Assembly: GCF_040611135.1 (NCBI RefSeq) | Contig: NZ_JBEXNL010000004.1 | Span: 272,523 to 336,522 of the forward strand | Origin: Tsukamurella sp040611135 | Lineage (GTDB): Bacteria > Actinomycetota > Actinomycetes > Mycobacteriales > Mycobacteriaceae | Reading direction: 5' to 3' | Length of the DNA: 64,000 nt | In this document: piece by piece, positions 32,892-41,404 of the stretch | Layout: each line of letters starts with the position of its first letter | Position numbering within the stretch: position 1 is the stretch's first letter | Made by a program: the position numbers and the translations under genes | Notes under the pieces: model-generated | Seen by the model: the letters and a program-made list of their open reading frames with translations, nothing else | What the model was told of the DNA's origin: nothing | Databases searched by the model: none

Positions 32892-34964
32892 ATGTCGAAG
32901 GAGCTGACCGAGGACGACCGCCGCGCGTGGGAGGAGCTCGCGGAGGAGGTGCGCGGGCACCAGTTCCGGTACTACGTGCAGGACGCGCCGGTGCTCTCCG
33001 ACGGCGAGTTCGACGCACTGCTGCGCCGCCTCCAGGAGATGGAAACGGCGTTCCCCGAGCTCGCCGTCGCCGATTCGCCCACCAAACTGGTGGGCGGCGG
33101 TTTCTCCACCGAGTTCACGGCGGTGGACCACCTCGAGCGGATGATGTCGCTCGACAACGTCTTCGACGAGGGGGAGCTGCGCGACTGGGTCGCCCGCGTC
33201 CAGAAGGACGTCGGGGGCGAGGTCGTCTTCCTCACCGAGCTCAAGATCGACGGCGTCGCCCTCAACCTCGTCTACGAGAACGGCTCCCTGGTGCGCGGCG
33301 CCACCCGTGGCGACGGTCGTACCGGCGAGGACGTCACGCTCAACGCGCGCACCCTGCGGGACGTGCCGCACGTCCTCACCCGGTCGGACGAGTTCCCGAT
33401 ACCCGAGGTCCTCGAGGTGCGCGGCGAGGTCTTCTTCCGGCTGGCCGATTTCGAGGAGCTCAACGCCGGGCTCGTCGCCGAGGGCAAGCCGCCCTTCGCC
33501 AACCCCCGTAACTCCGCCGCGGGATCGCTCCGGCAGAAGAACCCGCAGATCACCTCCCGTCGTAGGCTCGGCATGATCTGCCACGGCCTCGGCCGGATCG
33601 AGGGGCAGTGGTCACCGTCGAGCCTGCACGACGCGTACCGGGCGCTCGGCGCGTGGGGCCTGCCGGTCTCGCAGTACACGAAGCAGGTGTCGGGGGCCGA
33701 CGCGGTGGTCGAGCGCGTCTTCTACTGGGGCGAGCACCGGCACGACCCCGAGCACGAGATCGACGGCCTGGTGGTGAAGGTCGACGAGATCTCCCTGCAG
33801 CGCCGCCTGGGCGCCACGTCCCGGGCGCCGCGCTGGGCCATCGCCTACAAGTACCCGCCCGAGGAGGTGACGACCAAGCTCCTCGATATCCGCGTCAACG
33901 TGGGTCGCACCGGGCGGGTCACGCCGTACGCCTACATGGCGCCGGTCACCGTGGCCGGCTCCACGGTCGAGTTCGCGACGCTGCACAACGCCTCCGAGGT
34001 GGAGCGCAAGGGCGTCCTGATCGGCGACACGGTCACCATCCGCAAAGCCGGCGATGTGATCCCGGAGGTGCTCGGCCCCGTAGTCGACCTGCGCGACGGC
34101 ACCGAGCGTCCCTTCGTCATGCCCGTCACCTGTCCCGAGTGCGGCGCGACCCTCGCCCCCTCCAAGGAGGGGGACGCCGACATCCGCTGCCCCAACACGG
34201 AGACCTGCCCCGCCCAGCTCCGCGAGCGGCTGTTCTACCTGGCCGGGCGGAACTGCTTCGACATCGAGGGCCTCGGCTACGAGGCGGCGTCGGCGCTCAC
34301 CGCTTCGCCGGTGCTGCACAACGAGGGGGATGTCTTCTCGCTCACGGCCGAGGAGCTGCTGCAGGTCCCGCTGTTCACCAACGACGGCGGCGCGCTGTCG
34401 GCGAACGCCCAGCGCCTGCTGGCCAATCTCGCGGTGGCGAAGAACAAGCCGCTGTGGCGCGTGCTCGTCGCCCTGTCCATCCGGCACGTCGGCCCGTCGG
34501 CCGCGCGGGCGCTCGCGCAGGAGTTCGGCAGCCTCGACGCCATCGCCGAGGCCGACGTGGACCGCCTGGCGGAGGTCGACGGTGTCGGTCGCACGATCGC
34601 CGAGGCGGTCATCGACTGGTTCACCGTCGCCTGGCACCGCGAGATCGTGGAGAAGTGGCGCGCCGCGGGCGTGCGCCTCGAGGACGAACGCGACGAGTCC
34701 GTGCAGCGCACGCTCGAGGGCCTGTCGATCGTGGTCACCGGTTCGCTCCAGAACTTCTCGCGCGACGAGGCCAAGGAGGCCATCCTGGTGCGCGGCGGCA
34801 AGGCCGCCGGCAGCGTCTCGAAGAAGACGGCGTTCGTCGTGATCGGTGACGCGCCGGGGTCCAAGGCCGAGAAGGCCGAGCAGCTCGGGGTGCAGATCCT
34901 CGACGAGGCGGGCTTCACGAAGCTGCTGGCCGAGGGGCCGGAGGCGTTCGCCGAGGCTGAATGA
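32892..34964 (+). CDS. ligA: NAD-dependent DNA ligase
   Basis: A 690-residue essential replicative ligase. The nucleotidyl Lys is in LTELKIDGVALNLVYENG (KxDG). Further adenylation motifs are EVRGEVFFRLADF and DGLVVKVDEISLQ. The four-Cys zinc finger is in PVTCPECGATLAPSKEG and CPNTETCPAQLRERL. Helix-hairpin-helix repeats follow (FGSLDAIAEADVDRLAEVDG), and a C-terminal BRCT domain begins LEGLSIVVTGSLQNFSRDEA. Start 32892 gives the normal MSKELTEDDRRAWEELAEEV N-terminus. Confidence 0.97.
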   Translation: MSKELTEDDRRAWEELAEEVRGHQFRYYVQDAPVLSDGEFDALLRRLQEMETAFPELAVADSPTKLVGGGFSTEFTAVDHLERMMSLDNVFDEGELRDWVARVQKDVGGEVVFLTELKIDGVALNLVYENGSLVRGATRGDGRTGEDVTLNARTLRDVPHVLTRSDEFPIPEVLEVRGEVFFRLADFEELNAGLVAEGKPPFANPRNSAAGSLRQKNPQITSRRRLGMICHGLGRIEGQWSPSSLHDAYRALGAWGLPVSQYTKQVSGADAVVERVFYWGEHRHDPEHEIDGLVVKVDEISLQRRLGATSRAPRWAIAYKYPPEEVTTKLLDIRVNVGRTGRVTPYAYMAPVTVAGSTVEFATLHNASEVERKGVLIGDTVTIRKAGDVIPEVLGPVVDLRDGTERPFVMPVTCPECGATLAPSKEGDADIRCPNTETCPAQLRERLFYLAGRNCFDIEGLGYEAASALTASPVLHNEGDVFSLTAEELLQVPLFTNDGGALSANAQRLLANLAVAKNKPLWRVLVALSIRHVGPSAARALAQEFGSLDAIAEADVDRLAEVDGVGRTIAEAVIDWFTVAWHREIVEKWRAAGVRLEDERDESVQRTLEGLSIVVTGSLQNFSRDEAKEAILVRGGKAAGSVSKKTAFVVIGDAPGSKAEKAEQLGVQILDEAGFTKLLAEGPEAFAEAE

Positions 34965-34977
34965 GCGAGCTTCGCAG

Positions 34978-36083
34978 TCAGCTCATCGTCGCGGGATCCA
35001 CGGAGAGATCGTCAACGGTCTCCGCGATCTCGAGTCTGTGGAGCGCGACGTACCTCTGCTTCTGTACGAACGCCGAGCCACGTCCGGATCGGGTGTTCGG
35101 CAACGCCGCCGGAAGCGTCCTGTGGCGGCTATCGCCGGGTGTCGTCAAGAGGAATACCTGGTATCTTCCTTCGGACCAGCCTGCGTTCCTGCTCGTGCGA
35201 ATCACTTTCGCGATCTTTCGGTCGTACCGGTCGTCCGATCCTTCAAGTCGATTCGCCTCTTGTTCGCTCCACACGACCTCATCGCGCCTCAACAGAATCG
35301 TCGGCACTTCGGGTTGAATGGCGCGGTTCGTGTAGAAGGCAATCCTCTCGACCGGCCTGAACGCCCTTCCCGACTGGCACACGTACGCCCCAGTTGCAAT
35401 ATACAAGTCCCAGGCGTTCTTGGCGGGCACGATAACAGTGTCGACCGTGGTATGGGGCTTTTCCCGGTAGATTTCTCCGGTTCGGTCGACGGCCTCGATC
35501 CATCGCGCGGCGTCCTCGCCGAGAAAACCTGCCGCTCTGTGAATCCGCCGCATCTCGAATGGAACGTCCACGTTGATCATGGAGTCGTGGTGGGCTAGGC
35601 GATTCCGGAGCTTCCGGATAGCCTCCAACTCGCTGCTCACTTGCTTGCGGGCTCCGCTGGATCCGGGGAACGCGTGATGGAGCCCCTGCTTCCACAGCTC
35701 GTCGTGCTTCGTACCGACCATTCCTGACCAGAATCCGAAGGACAATCCCGCGATGATTTGGTGCCGGTTATCCTTGCCCCGGGGCCTCAGTCGGTTGGCA
35801 CGGTTGCGATCGCCTCGTCCATGAGGGGCGTCGTCGGAGGCGTTCGCAGGAACCACGGGATACCGGCCCCTGCCTCATCGAAGTGGTCGGCAAGGGCGGT
35901 GTCGATCGCATTGCGCAGCACTACTTCGAGGTGTGCGACCAACTCGAAGAGTGAGACCGACATGCGTGAACTCCATCTGTAGAGTTCCAGTGCTTTCTCG
36001 ATGTCATCGTCGCTCTGGCGCAGGTACGGTGCCAGGCGCATATCGGAAAGAAGTCGGACCAACCCATCGGTTGAGCGTGGCAT
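34978..36083 (-). pseudogene. Second HEPN Abi-family gene, frameshifted
   Basis: From 36083 the first frame reads LVRLLSDMRLAPYLRQSDDD, SRMSVSLFELVAHLEVVLRN and AIDTALADHFDEAG, the N-terminal half of an Abi-family protein. It stops at 35787. Overlapping it, another frame continues NRLRPRGKDNRHQIIAGLSF, GFWSGMVGTKHDELWKQGLH and the HEPN RNase motif LRNRLAHHDSM (R-x4-H), to a stop at 34978. A one-base loss around 35787-35802 separates them. The C-terminal part (about 150 residues) is additional to the HEPN unit and not recognised. An AT-rich TAACAT seven bases before the start suggests a leaderless mRNA, and a hairpin-rich element lies upstream at 36092-36160. Confidence 0.75.
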
Positions 36084-36091
36084 TCGTCGAT

Positions 36092-36160
36092 GTTAGCCTG
36101 GTACCGAACGCCCCGGTGTCGCCTCTGTTGTGCTTCGGCACGGCATGCGCCCGGGGCTTT
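36092..36160 (+). ncRNA. Candidate structured RNA divergent from the frameshifted Abi gene
   Basis: In plus-strand orientation GCCCCGG (36110-36116) pairs with CCGGGGC (36151-36157), followed by TTTG. Inside it, GTGC-TTCG-GCAC (36130-36141) is a hairpin with a C(UUCG)G tetraloop, which is stable only in this orientation. Another small hairpin, GGC-ATGC-GCC, follows. The element fits between the Abi start and the ACT gene stop. It may be the RNA partner of the Abi protein, or simply the terminator of the ACT gene read from the other strand. Confidence 0.4.
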
Positions 36161-36172
36161 GTCGTGCCTGCG

Positions 36173-36826
36173 CTACCTGACCAGCACCGTCGCCACGATC
36201 CCGGCGAGGTAGCCGAGCCGGGCGACCTCCGAGGGGCGGAAGTCGGGTCCGCCCGGGCGGCCGACGAGCACCACCTTGCCGATGGCGCCGAGCGGCGCGG
36301 CGGCCAGCTTGGTGTCCATCTGCTGCCAGGCCTGCGGCACCCAGTCGGCCTCGCCGTCGAAGGCGACGGGGCCGCTCAGCGGGAGGAAGCCGAAGTCCGT
36401 CGGCGGCGTCTCGGGCAGGCCGGACGAGCCGTGGGCGGGCCACGGGGTGTCGGGGCTGTTGGTGAGAACGGCGCACCAGCCGACGCGCAGGACGCGGGGG
36501 ACCTGGTCCACCAGCATCTGCAGCTGGTCGTGCCTCGCGGCCGCCACGTGGTCGATCAGCTCCAGCTCGCGGTGCGTGTCCAAGACGTCCGCGTACGGGC
36601 GGATCGAGTCGACGGTGATGCCGTCGAGCGCCTCCGCTGCGGTGATCAGCGTGTCCGGCAGCGACTGCGGCCCCAGGTCGACGACGATGTCGTCGACGGC
36701 GAAGCCCTCACCGCGCTCCACGACGTCGAGCGAGAGGATGTCGGCGCCGACGGAGCCGAGTGCCACGGCGAGGGAGCCGAGGCTGCCGGGACGGTCGGTG
36801 AGGCGAACGCGCAGGAGGTAGGACAC
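36173..36826 (-). CDS. ACT-domain protein
   Basis: A 217-residue protein with an N-terminal ACT domain: YLLRVRLTDRPGSLGSLAVA, then LGSVGADILSLDVVERGEGF and AVDDIVVDLGPQSLPDTLI. The remainder has a GAF-like or unknown regulatory fold ending VARLGYLAGIVATVLVR. ACT domains bind amino acids, so it is probably a ligand-responsive regulator; its partner is unknown. The gene is conserved between ligA and gatC in Mycobacteriales (Rv3013), which matches this position, except that the Abi gene lies between it and ligA here. Confidence 0.8.
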   Translation of the reverse strand: MSYLLRVRLTDRPGSLGSLAVALGSVGADILSLDVVERGEGFAVDDIVVDLGPQSLPDTLITAAEALDGITVDSIRPYADVLDTHRELELIDHVAAARHDQLQMLVDQVPRVLRVGWCAVLTNSPDTPWPAHGSSGLPETPPTDFGFLPLSGPVAFDGEADWVPQAWQQMDTKLAAAPLGAIGKVVLVGRPGGPDFRPSEVARLGYLAGIVATVLVR

Positions 36827-36936
36827 CCCACGATTCTGTCACCAGTATCGCGACGGTGCAGGTCCGCGCGCGGCGTCATGAAGATCACACCGCTCCCGTT
36901 GGCCGTGGGATGCCCGCGTCCTCGACACTTATGCGC

Positions 36937-37535
36937 ATGCCCACCGATACCCGTTCGGAGGCGCCCGAGGCCCACAAGGCCGCGCTCACCTCCGTCGCCC
37001 GACGCATCTCTCCCGGTCGCGAACACGACTTCCTGGCTTGGACCGATGCGGGAATCGCCCTGGCTCGAACCTATCCCGGGTTCCTGGGCGGCGGATGGGT
37101 GCGCTCCGCGCACCAGTCCGACGAGTACTTCGTGATCTACCGTTTCGCCTCGGACCCCGAGCTCGCCCAATGGCAGCGCTCGCGGGTGCGCAAGCACTGG
37201 CTCCAGCGGGCGAGGGCGTGGCGGTGGAGACCGCCACACACCGCCTGTCCGGGATCGAGGGCTGGTTCTCCCCGCAGGCCGACGGTGCCGGGCCCGTCGC
37301 AGCACCCGTGGTGAGGGTCCCTCCACGGTGGAAGCAGGCCGTGGCGATCTGGCTGGGATTCTTCCCGCTGTCGCTCCTGATCAACTTCCTGGTGCTGCCC
37401 CACCTACCGCTCGGCTCCCACGGCTGGGACCTGGGGGCGCGAACCCTGATCGCGACACTGATCAACACGCCGCTCATGGTGTTCCTGGTCCTGCCGTGGA
37501 TCACCGCCCGCATCAAGCCCTGGCTGGAGCGCTAG
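36937..37535 (+). pseudogene. Antibiotic-biosynthesis-monooxygenase-like membrane protein with a frameshift
   Basis: The first frame reads SVARRISPGREHDFLAWTDA, YPGFLGGGWVRSAHQSDEYF and VIYRFASDPELAQWQ, an ABM-type ferredoxin-like domain. After KHWLQRA (about 37210-37216) the match moves to the next frame, reading GEGVAVETATHRLSGIEGWF and PPRWKQAVAIWLGFFPLSLL, with two membrane segments (INFLVLPHLPL and TLINTPLMVFLVLPWITARI). The joined protein, about 200 residues, has the usual layout of ABM-plus-two-helix proteins. A one-base change splits it. Its end overlaps the convergent amine oxidase by 23 bases. Confidence 0.78.
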
Positions 37536-38880
37536 CGCCGAGCTCGGCGAGCACCGCGAGCGCGGAGCGCTCGCCCGAGGCCGCCGCGTCGGCGAGCGAG
37601 GGCAGGTCCAGCTGGTAGTCGCCGGCGAAGTGGATGGGTCCGAGCGGGTCCCGCAACACGGGCAGCGACGTGCGCCGGCCCGGTGCCCAGAACGGCACGA
37701 CGCGGCGGTGCTTGCGTACGACCGGATCTGCGCCGAGCTTGCCGCGCAGTTCCGGGAAGATCGAGATCAGGTCGGCGGAGAACCGCGCGACGATCTCCTC
37801 GTCCGGGAGGTCGAACAGCGCGTCCGCGCGGGCACCGCCGGCGAAGCACGCGAGCGCGCCGCCCGGCGTGCGGGGGCCGCTGCGGCGCAGCGCCGCCGCG
37901 TGGTTGAACATCGCCTGGAAGGACAGCTGCGGCGCCGAGACGCCGAAGAAATCGTCCCACCGCTGCGGGCCGTCCTCCTCGGTGAAGAAGCCCACGATCA
38001 CGTACCGGCCGTAGGTGATGTCGTTCAGGGCGCTGCGCTGCTGCTGCGGCAGGCCGTCGACGATCCGCTCCGTGATGTCGGCGGGGGTGCTCACGATGGC
38101 CCGGCGGGCGCGCAGCCGGACGGGCTGGTCACCGTCGAGGTAGTCGACGATCACCCCGTCCCCGTCGGGGCGCACCTGCTGCACCGCCGCGTTCAGGCGG
38201 ATGCGGCCGCCGAGGTCCTCGGCCAGTACGTCGGTGAGGGACTGGTTTCCGCCGCGCGGCAGGGTGAAGTTGGGAATCTTCTCCGGATCGGCGAGCGCGA
38301 GCCCCACCGAGGTGACGAACTGCGTCGCCGCAGTCTCCTCGGGCTCGCAGCCCATCCACTGCGCCGACCACGAGCGGACGATCTGATCCGCCAATGTCGA
38401 ACTCACGCCCTTGAGCAGGTAGGACGCCACGCGCGTCTCCATCGTCGCCCGGACCTTCTGCGCGACCTTGCTCTGCGACTCGAGGAAGGGCATCGCCGCG
38501 ATGATCCGGCTGCCGATCAGGGCCATGCCGAGCCGGTCCTTCATCGTCATCTTCGTCTTGAACATGAGCGCCAACGGGTTCGAGGTGTCGACCATCCCAC
38601 CGCCCAGATACAGCGCGAGGCTGGTGCCCGCGAGGGACCCCATCTCGATGCCGTGTCGGTGCAGCGCGTCGATGAGCGTGCCGTTGCCCTCGGTGAACTG
38701 CGTCCCGACGTTCACCCAGTAGTCGCCGCGGCGCACCGTCTCGACCCGCCCGCCGGTGCGGCCGGAGGACTCGAGGACGACGACGTCGGCGCTCGGAGCG
38801 AGCGTGGTGGCCGCCATCAGGCCGGACATGCCGGCGCCGATGACCACGACGTCGTGGACGGCGTTCTCGGTGGCGTTCAT
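37513..38880 (-). CDS. Flavin monoamine oxidase-like enzyme
   Basis: A 455-residue FAD amine oxidase. The dinucleotide fold is HDVVVIGAGMSGLMAATTLA, followed by ESSGRTGGRVETVRRGDYWV, the RxGGR motif. The C-terminal FAD contact is LGPIHFAGDYQLDLPSLADA with ASGERSA, typical of the family. It should oxidise an amine to imine/aldehyde (or ketone) with hydrogen peroxide production. It is the last gene of an operon with a membrane protein, a second FAD oxidoreductase and an ammonia-lyase-like protein; it overlaps the membrane protein in ATGA. Length and motifs are normal. Confidence 0.85.
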   Translation of the reverse strand: MNATENAVHDVVVIGAGMSGLMAATTLAPSADVVVLESSGRTGGRVETVRRGDYWVNVGTQFTEGNGTLIDALHRHGIEMGSLAGTSLALYLGGGMVDTSNPLALMFKTKMTMKDRLGMALIGSRIIAAMPFLESQSKVAQKVRATMETRVASYLLKGVSSTLADQIVRSWSAQWMGCEPEETAATQFVTSVGLALADPEKIPNFTLPRGGNQSLTDVLAEDLGGRIRLNAAVQQVRPDGDGVIVDYLDGDQPVRLRARRAIVSTPADITERIVDGLPQQQRSALNDITYGRYVIVGFFTEEDGPQRWDDFFGVSAPQLSFQAMFNHAAALRRSGPRTPGGALACFAGGARADALFDLPDEEIVARFSADLISIFPELRGKLGADPVVRKHRRVVPFWAPGRRTSLPVLRDPLGPIHFAGDYQLDLPSLADAAASGERSALAVLAELGASAPARA

Positions 38881-39572
38881 GCGTGGACTCCGTTCGTGAG
38901 TCGGCCGGTCGCCGCGTCGGCGCGCTTGTTGTGGGCGTCGAACGCGGTGTAGGCGCGGTAGTAGGTGAACATCTGCAGGCCCCAGGTGGCCAGCGCCAGC
39001 GTGTAGAACACCGGCCGATCGACCATGTCGGCCTCGGGGATCGGGAAGAAGTCGTAGGTGATCGCGATGAAGAATCCGAACAGCGTCGCGATCCCGGCCC
39101 ACGCCGCGTGCTTGCGTTCGCCCATGTCCCAGAGTCGCTTGCAGAAGTAGACGACGAAGCAGCTGGCGAGCACGTTGGCGGTGATCAGGAAGATCTCGGC
39201 GGCGAGCTTGTACGACGACTCGTGGTAGCCGAGAAAGACGAATCCGCCGACCGCGGCCAGGGCGAAGGCACCGATCTCCACGGCGAGAGACGGCGTGTAC
39301 CGGTGCGTCACCTGCAGGAGCCCCAGCACGAGGATCAGAGTGATGCCGAAGGAACGCGAGAACGCGTCAAGGAAGGACGCGAAGGTGTACATCGGGCTGT
39401 CGTGGCCGGCCTTGATCGCTGCGAACACCATGAAGTTGGTGCACGAGGTCGCGACGATCATCCACTCGAGTCCGAGCAGATAGTTGTGGTGCTTGCGGAT
39501 GAACGTGATGCCGAAGGTGTAGCCGACGGCGATCGCCCAGACGACGGCGACCATGAACAGGATCTCGATCAT
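38877..39572 (-). CDS. Seven-helix membrane protein of unknown function
   Basis: A 231-residue integral membrane protein with about seven hydrophobic helices (MIEILFMVAVVWAIAVGYTF, WMIVATSCTNFMVFAAI, GITLILVLGLLQV, VEIGAFALAAVGGFVFLGY, IFLITANVLASCFVVYFC, GIATLFGFFIAITYDFF and FYTLALATWGLQMFTYY). AGGAG precedes the ATG at 39572. Operon position between two FAD-linked amine-oxidising enzymes suggests a substrate transporter or an electron-transfer membrane anchor; no cofactor ligands are obvious. I do not recognise the family. Confidence 0.72.
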   Translation of the reverse strand: MIEILFMVAVVWAIAVGYTFGITFIRKHHNYLLGLEWMIVATSCTNFMVFAAIKAGHDSPMYTFASFLDAFSRSFGITLILVLGLLQVTHRYTPSLAVEIGAFALAAVGGFVFLGYHESSYKLAAEIFLITANVLASCFVVYFCKRLWDMGERKHAAWAGIATLFGFFIAITYDFFPIPEADMVDRPVFYTLALATWGLQMFTYYRAYTAFDAHNKRADAATGRLTNGVHA

Positions 39573-39588
39573 GATGACTCTCCTTGCA

Positions 39589-40887
39589 CTAGCCGGTGAT
39601 GGTGGATAGACGATCCGCCGCGCGGTCGGCGAGCCAGCCGGCGTACAGGGCGGGATTGCTGACGACGCTGGGCCAGAAACGCTTGTCTCCGTGCCAGATC
39701 GCCTCGAGGTCCTCATGGCGCGGCGCGCCGCCGACGTGGTCGGCCAGCAGGTGTCCCACGTACTGCGCCTGGGCGAAGCCGTGGCCGTTGCAGGCCTGCG
39801 AGTACAGCACGTTGCGAGAGGCTTCGCCGGCCGCGGGCAGCCAGGTGGAGCTCATGGAGATCCACCCGCCCCAGACGCTCCGGAACCGCACGTCGCCGAG
39901 GCCGGGGAAGCGCTCGCCGAAGCCGCGGACCAGGTCGTCGATGACGGCGCGCGAGGGAGCGCGCTCCGGCAGGGGGTTTCGACCCGCCTCCACACGGCGC
40001 GTGCCGAAGACGACGGTGCCCCTCGGGGTGACCCGATGGTTCTCGATGATCATGTGCAGCGAAACCATCGGCGCGCGGCTGGTCCAGCCGATCCGATCCA
40101 GCCGGTCCTGTGCGATCGGCTCGGTCTCCAGCAACGAGGTGTACGTCGGGGTCGCGAGGTTCTTCGGGGCGATCGACAGGGATCCGGTGTCCGCATTGGT
40201 CATCAGGAGCGCGCGGTCGGCGCGGATGGTGCCGCCGGGGGTTTCGACGGTGACCCCGTCCCCGGTGTCGACGACATCGCGGGCCGGGGTGTACTCGTAC
40301 ACCCGGACGCCGGCGGCGATGGTCGCCTCCCGCAGTCCGAGGACGAACTCGCCGGGGTTCAGCGTGCCGCCGATGCCCTCGCGGACGCCGCCGAGGAAGC
40401 CCTCGGGCAGGCCGGCCTCGCGCCCGTCGACGAACTCGGCGTGTGCACCGGATTCCTGCAGGACGCCGGCGATGCGACGGGCCCGACGTAGCTGGCCCTT
40501 CGTGACGGCGGCCATGACGATCCCGGTCTTCACGTGCCCGCACTCGATGCCGTGCCGCTCGATCGCGTTCTCCGCGAACAGGACCGCGTTGTGGGCGTAT
40601 CGATACAGTGACCGCAGCCGGTCCGGCTTGAGGAGATGGCCCAGCATCTCCGGGTCGGCGGCGATGGAGTTGGTGATGTAGCCGGCGTTGCGTCCGCTCG
40701 CTCCCCAGCCCAGGGATTTGGCCTCGAGCAACACCACGTCGGCGCCGCTCTCGGCGAGGCGGATCGCGGCGGACATACCACCCCCGCCGCCGCCGATCAC
40801 CACCACGTCGCAGTCGGTGTCGCCGATCAGCCGGGGTTCGACGATGGGCGGAGGCGCCGCCCATCCGGTTTCGTACAGGAGTTTCAC
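39589..40887 (-). CDS. OrdL/PuuB-like FAD-dependent oxidoreductase
   Basis: A 432-residue DAO-family flavoprotein. The N-terminus places the fold about 25 residues in: CDVVVIGGGGGGMSAAIRLA, then LLEAKSLGWGASGRNAGYIT, the block that positions covalent or tight FAD in gamma-glutamylputrescine oxidase and related enzymes. The C-terminal part has FRSVWGGWISMSSTWLPAAG and NVLYSQACNGHGFAQAQYVG. PuuB-like enzymes oxidise gamma-glutamylated or free amines. Its start overlaps the ammonia-lyase-like stop in ATGA. It belongs to the amine catabolic operon with the monoamine oxidase downstream. Confidence 0.83.
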   Translation of the reverse strand: MKLLYETGWAAPPPIVEPRLIGDTDCDVVVIGGGGGGMSAAIRLAESGADVVLLEAKSLGWGASGRNAGYITNSIAADPEMLGHLLKPDRLRSLYRYAHNAVLFAENAIERHGIECGHVKTGIVMAAVTKGQLRRARRIAGVLQESGAHAEFVDGREAGLPEGFLGGVREGIGGTLNPGEFVLGLREATIAAGVRVYEYTPARDVVDTGDGVTVETPGGTIRADRALLMTNADTGSLSIAPKNLATPTYTSLLETEPIAQDRLDRIGWTSRAPMVSLHMIIENHRVTPRGTVVFGTRRVEAGRNPLPERAPSRAVIDDLVRGFGERFPGLGDVRFRSVWGGWISMSSTWLPAAGEASRNVLYSQACNGHGFAQAQYVGHLLADHVGGAPRHEDLEAIWHGDKRFWPSVVSNPALYAGWLADRAADRLSTITG

Positions 40888-41282
40888 TGCTCCGCCTCCT
40901 TCGGCAGGACGCCGGTGCCCCGGGCGCGGACGGCGACGAGTGGGGTGTCGAGTACTCGAGAGCTACCGCTGTCGTCGGTCGCGCGGCACAGGATCCGGAG
41001 TTCGAAGTCGATCGTGCGACTGCGAGTGCCTTTCGTTGCGAGCACGGCCTGCGCCTCCACGACATCGCCGCCGCGGACTGGTGCGAGGAATTCGACGGAG
41101 GAGTAGCCGGCGAACAGCCCCTCGTGGCCGTCCACTTCGATGCCGAGGTTGGTGCCGACATCGCCGAAGAGCCTGAGTGCGAAGGCTCCGTCGACCAGAT
41201 TGCCCGCGTAGTGCGCGTCCGAGAAGGCGACATAGCGTCGATGGATGACGGTGGGGGTGTCGGTGGTGGGTGAGGTGTTCAT
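40884..41282 (-). CDS. Hotdog-fold 3-aminoacyl-CoA (beta-alanyl-CoA type) ammonia lyase
   Basis: A 132-residue hotdog protein. The stretch FSDAHYAGNLVDGAFALRLF, GDVGTNLGIEVDGHEGLFAG and YSSVEFLAPVRGGDVVEAQA strongly recalls beta-alanyl-CoA:ammonia lyase of Clostridium propionicum and 3-aminobutyryl-CoA ammonia lyase of lysine fermenters (the DAHYxGNLVxGA, GDVGTxL and EFxAPVxxGD pattern). Such enzymes eliminate ammonia from a 3-aminoacyl-CoA to give an enoyl-CoA. The neighbouring operon supplies an acyl-CoA synthetase and an enoyl-CoA hydratase, which are the steps before and after. It heads its operon, behind a perfect inverted repeat at 41310-41328. Confidence 0.78.
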   Translation of the reverse strand: MNTSPTTDTPTVIHRRYVAFSDAHYAGNLVDGAFALRLFGDVGTNLGIEVDGHEGLFAGYSSVEFLAPVRGGDVVEAQAVLATKGTRSRTIDFELRILCRATDDSGSSRVLDTPLVAVRARGTGVLPKEAEQ

Positions 41283-41309
41283 GGTGTCTTCCGTTGTGGC
41301 GGCGATAGC

Positions 41310-41328
41310 AGATCAAATGTCTTGATCT
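41310..41328. promoter_or_regulatory. Inverted repeat controlling the ammonia-lyase operon
   Basis: AGATCAA (41310-41316) and TTGATCT (41322-41328) are perfect arms with a 5-base spacer, 28 bases before the start codon. A related half-site, AGATCAATTGAAC, occurs in the promoter region of the acyl-CoA synthetase and tetR genes near 46398. Most likely the operator of the TetR protein encoded at 46513. Confidence 0.6.
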
Positions 41329-41404
41329 AATGACTGACTATGACGATATGCGTGACCGCTGTCACAGTCAAGGTGGTGCGGGGTTCGTCCCGATTCGGAC
41401 GGAA

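Noticed and set aside
36092..36160. Riboswitch controlling the ACT-domain gene
   Set aside because: The element is downstream of the ACT gene stop, not in its leader.
37038..37535. Separate 165-residue gene at the ABM-like locus
   Set aside because: Its first third is an out-of-frame reading of the ABM domain; only the part after about 37213 belongs to the family, so one broken gene explains it better.
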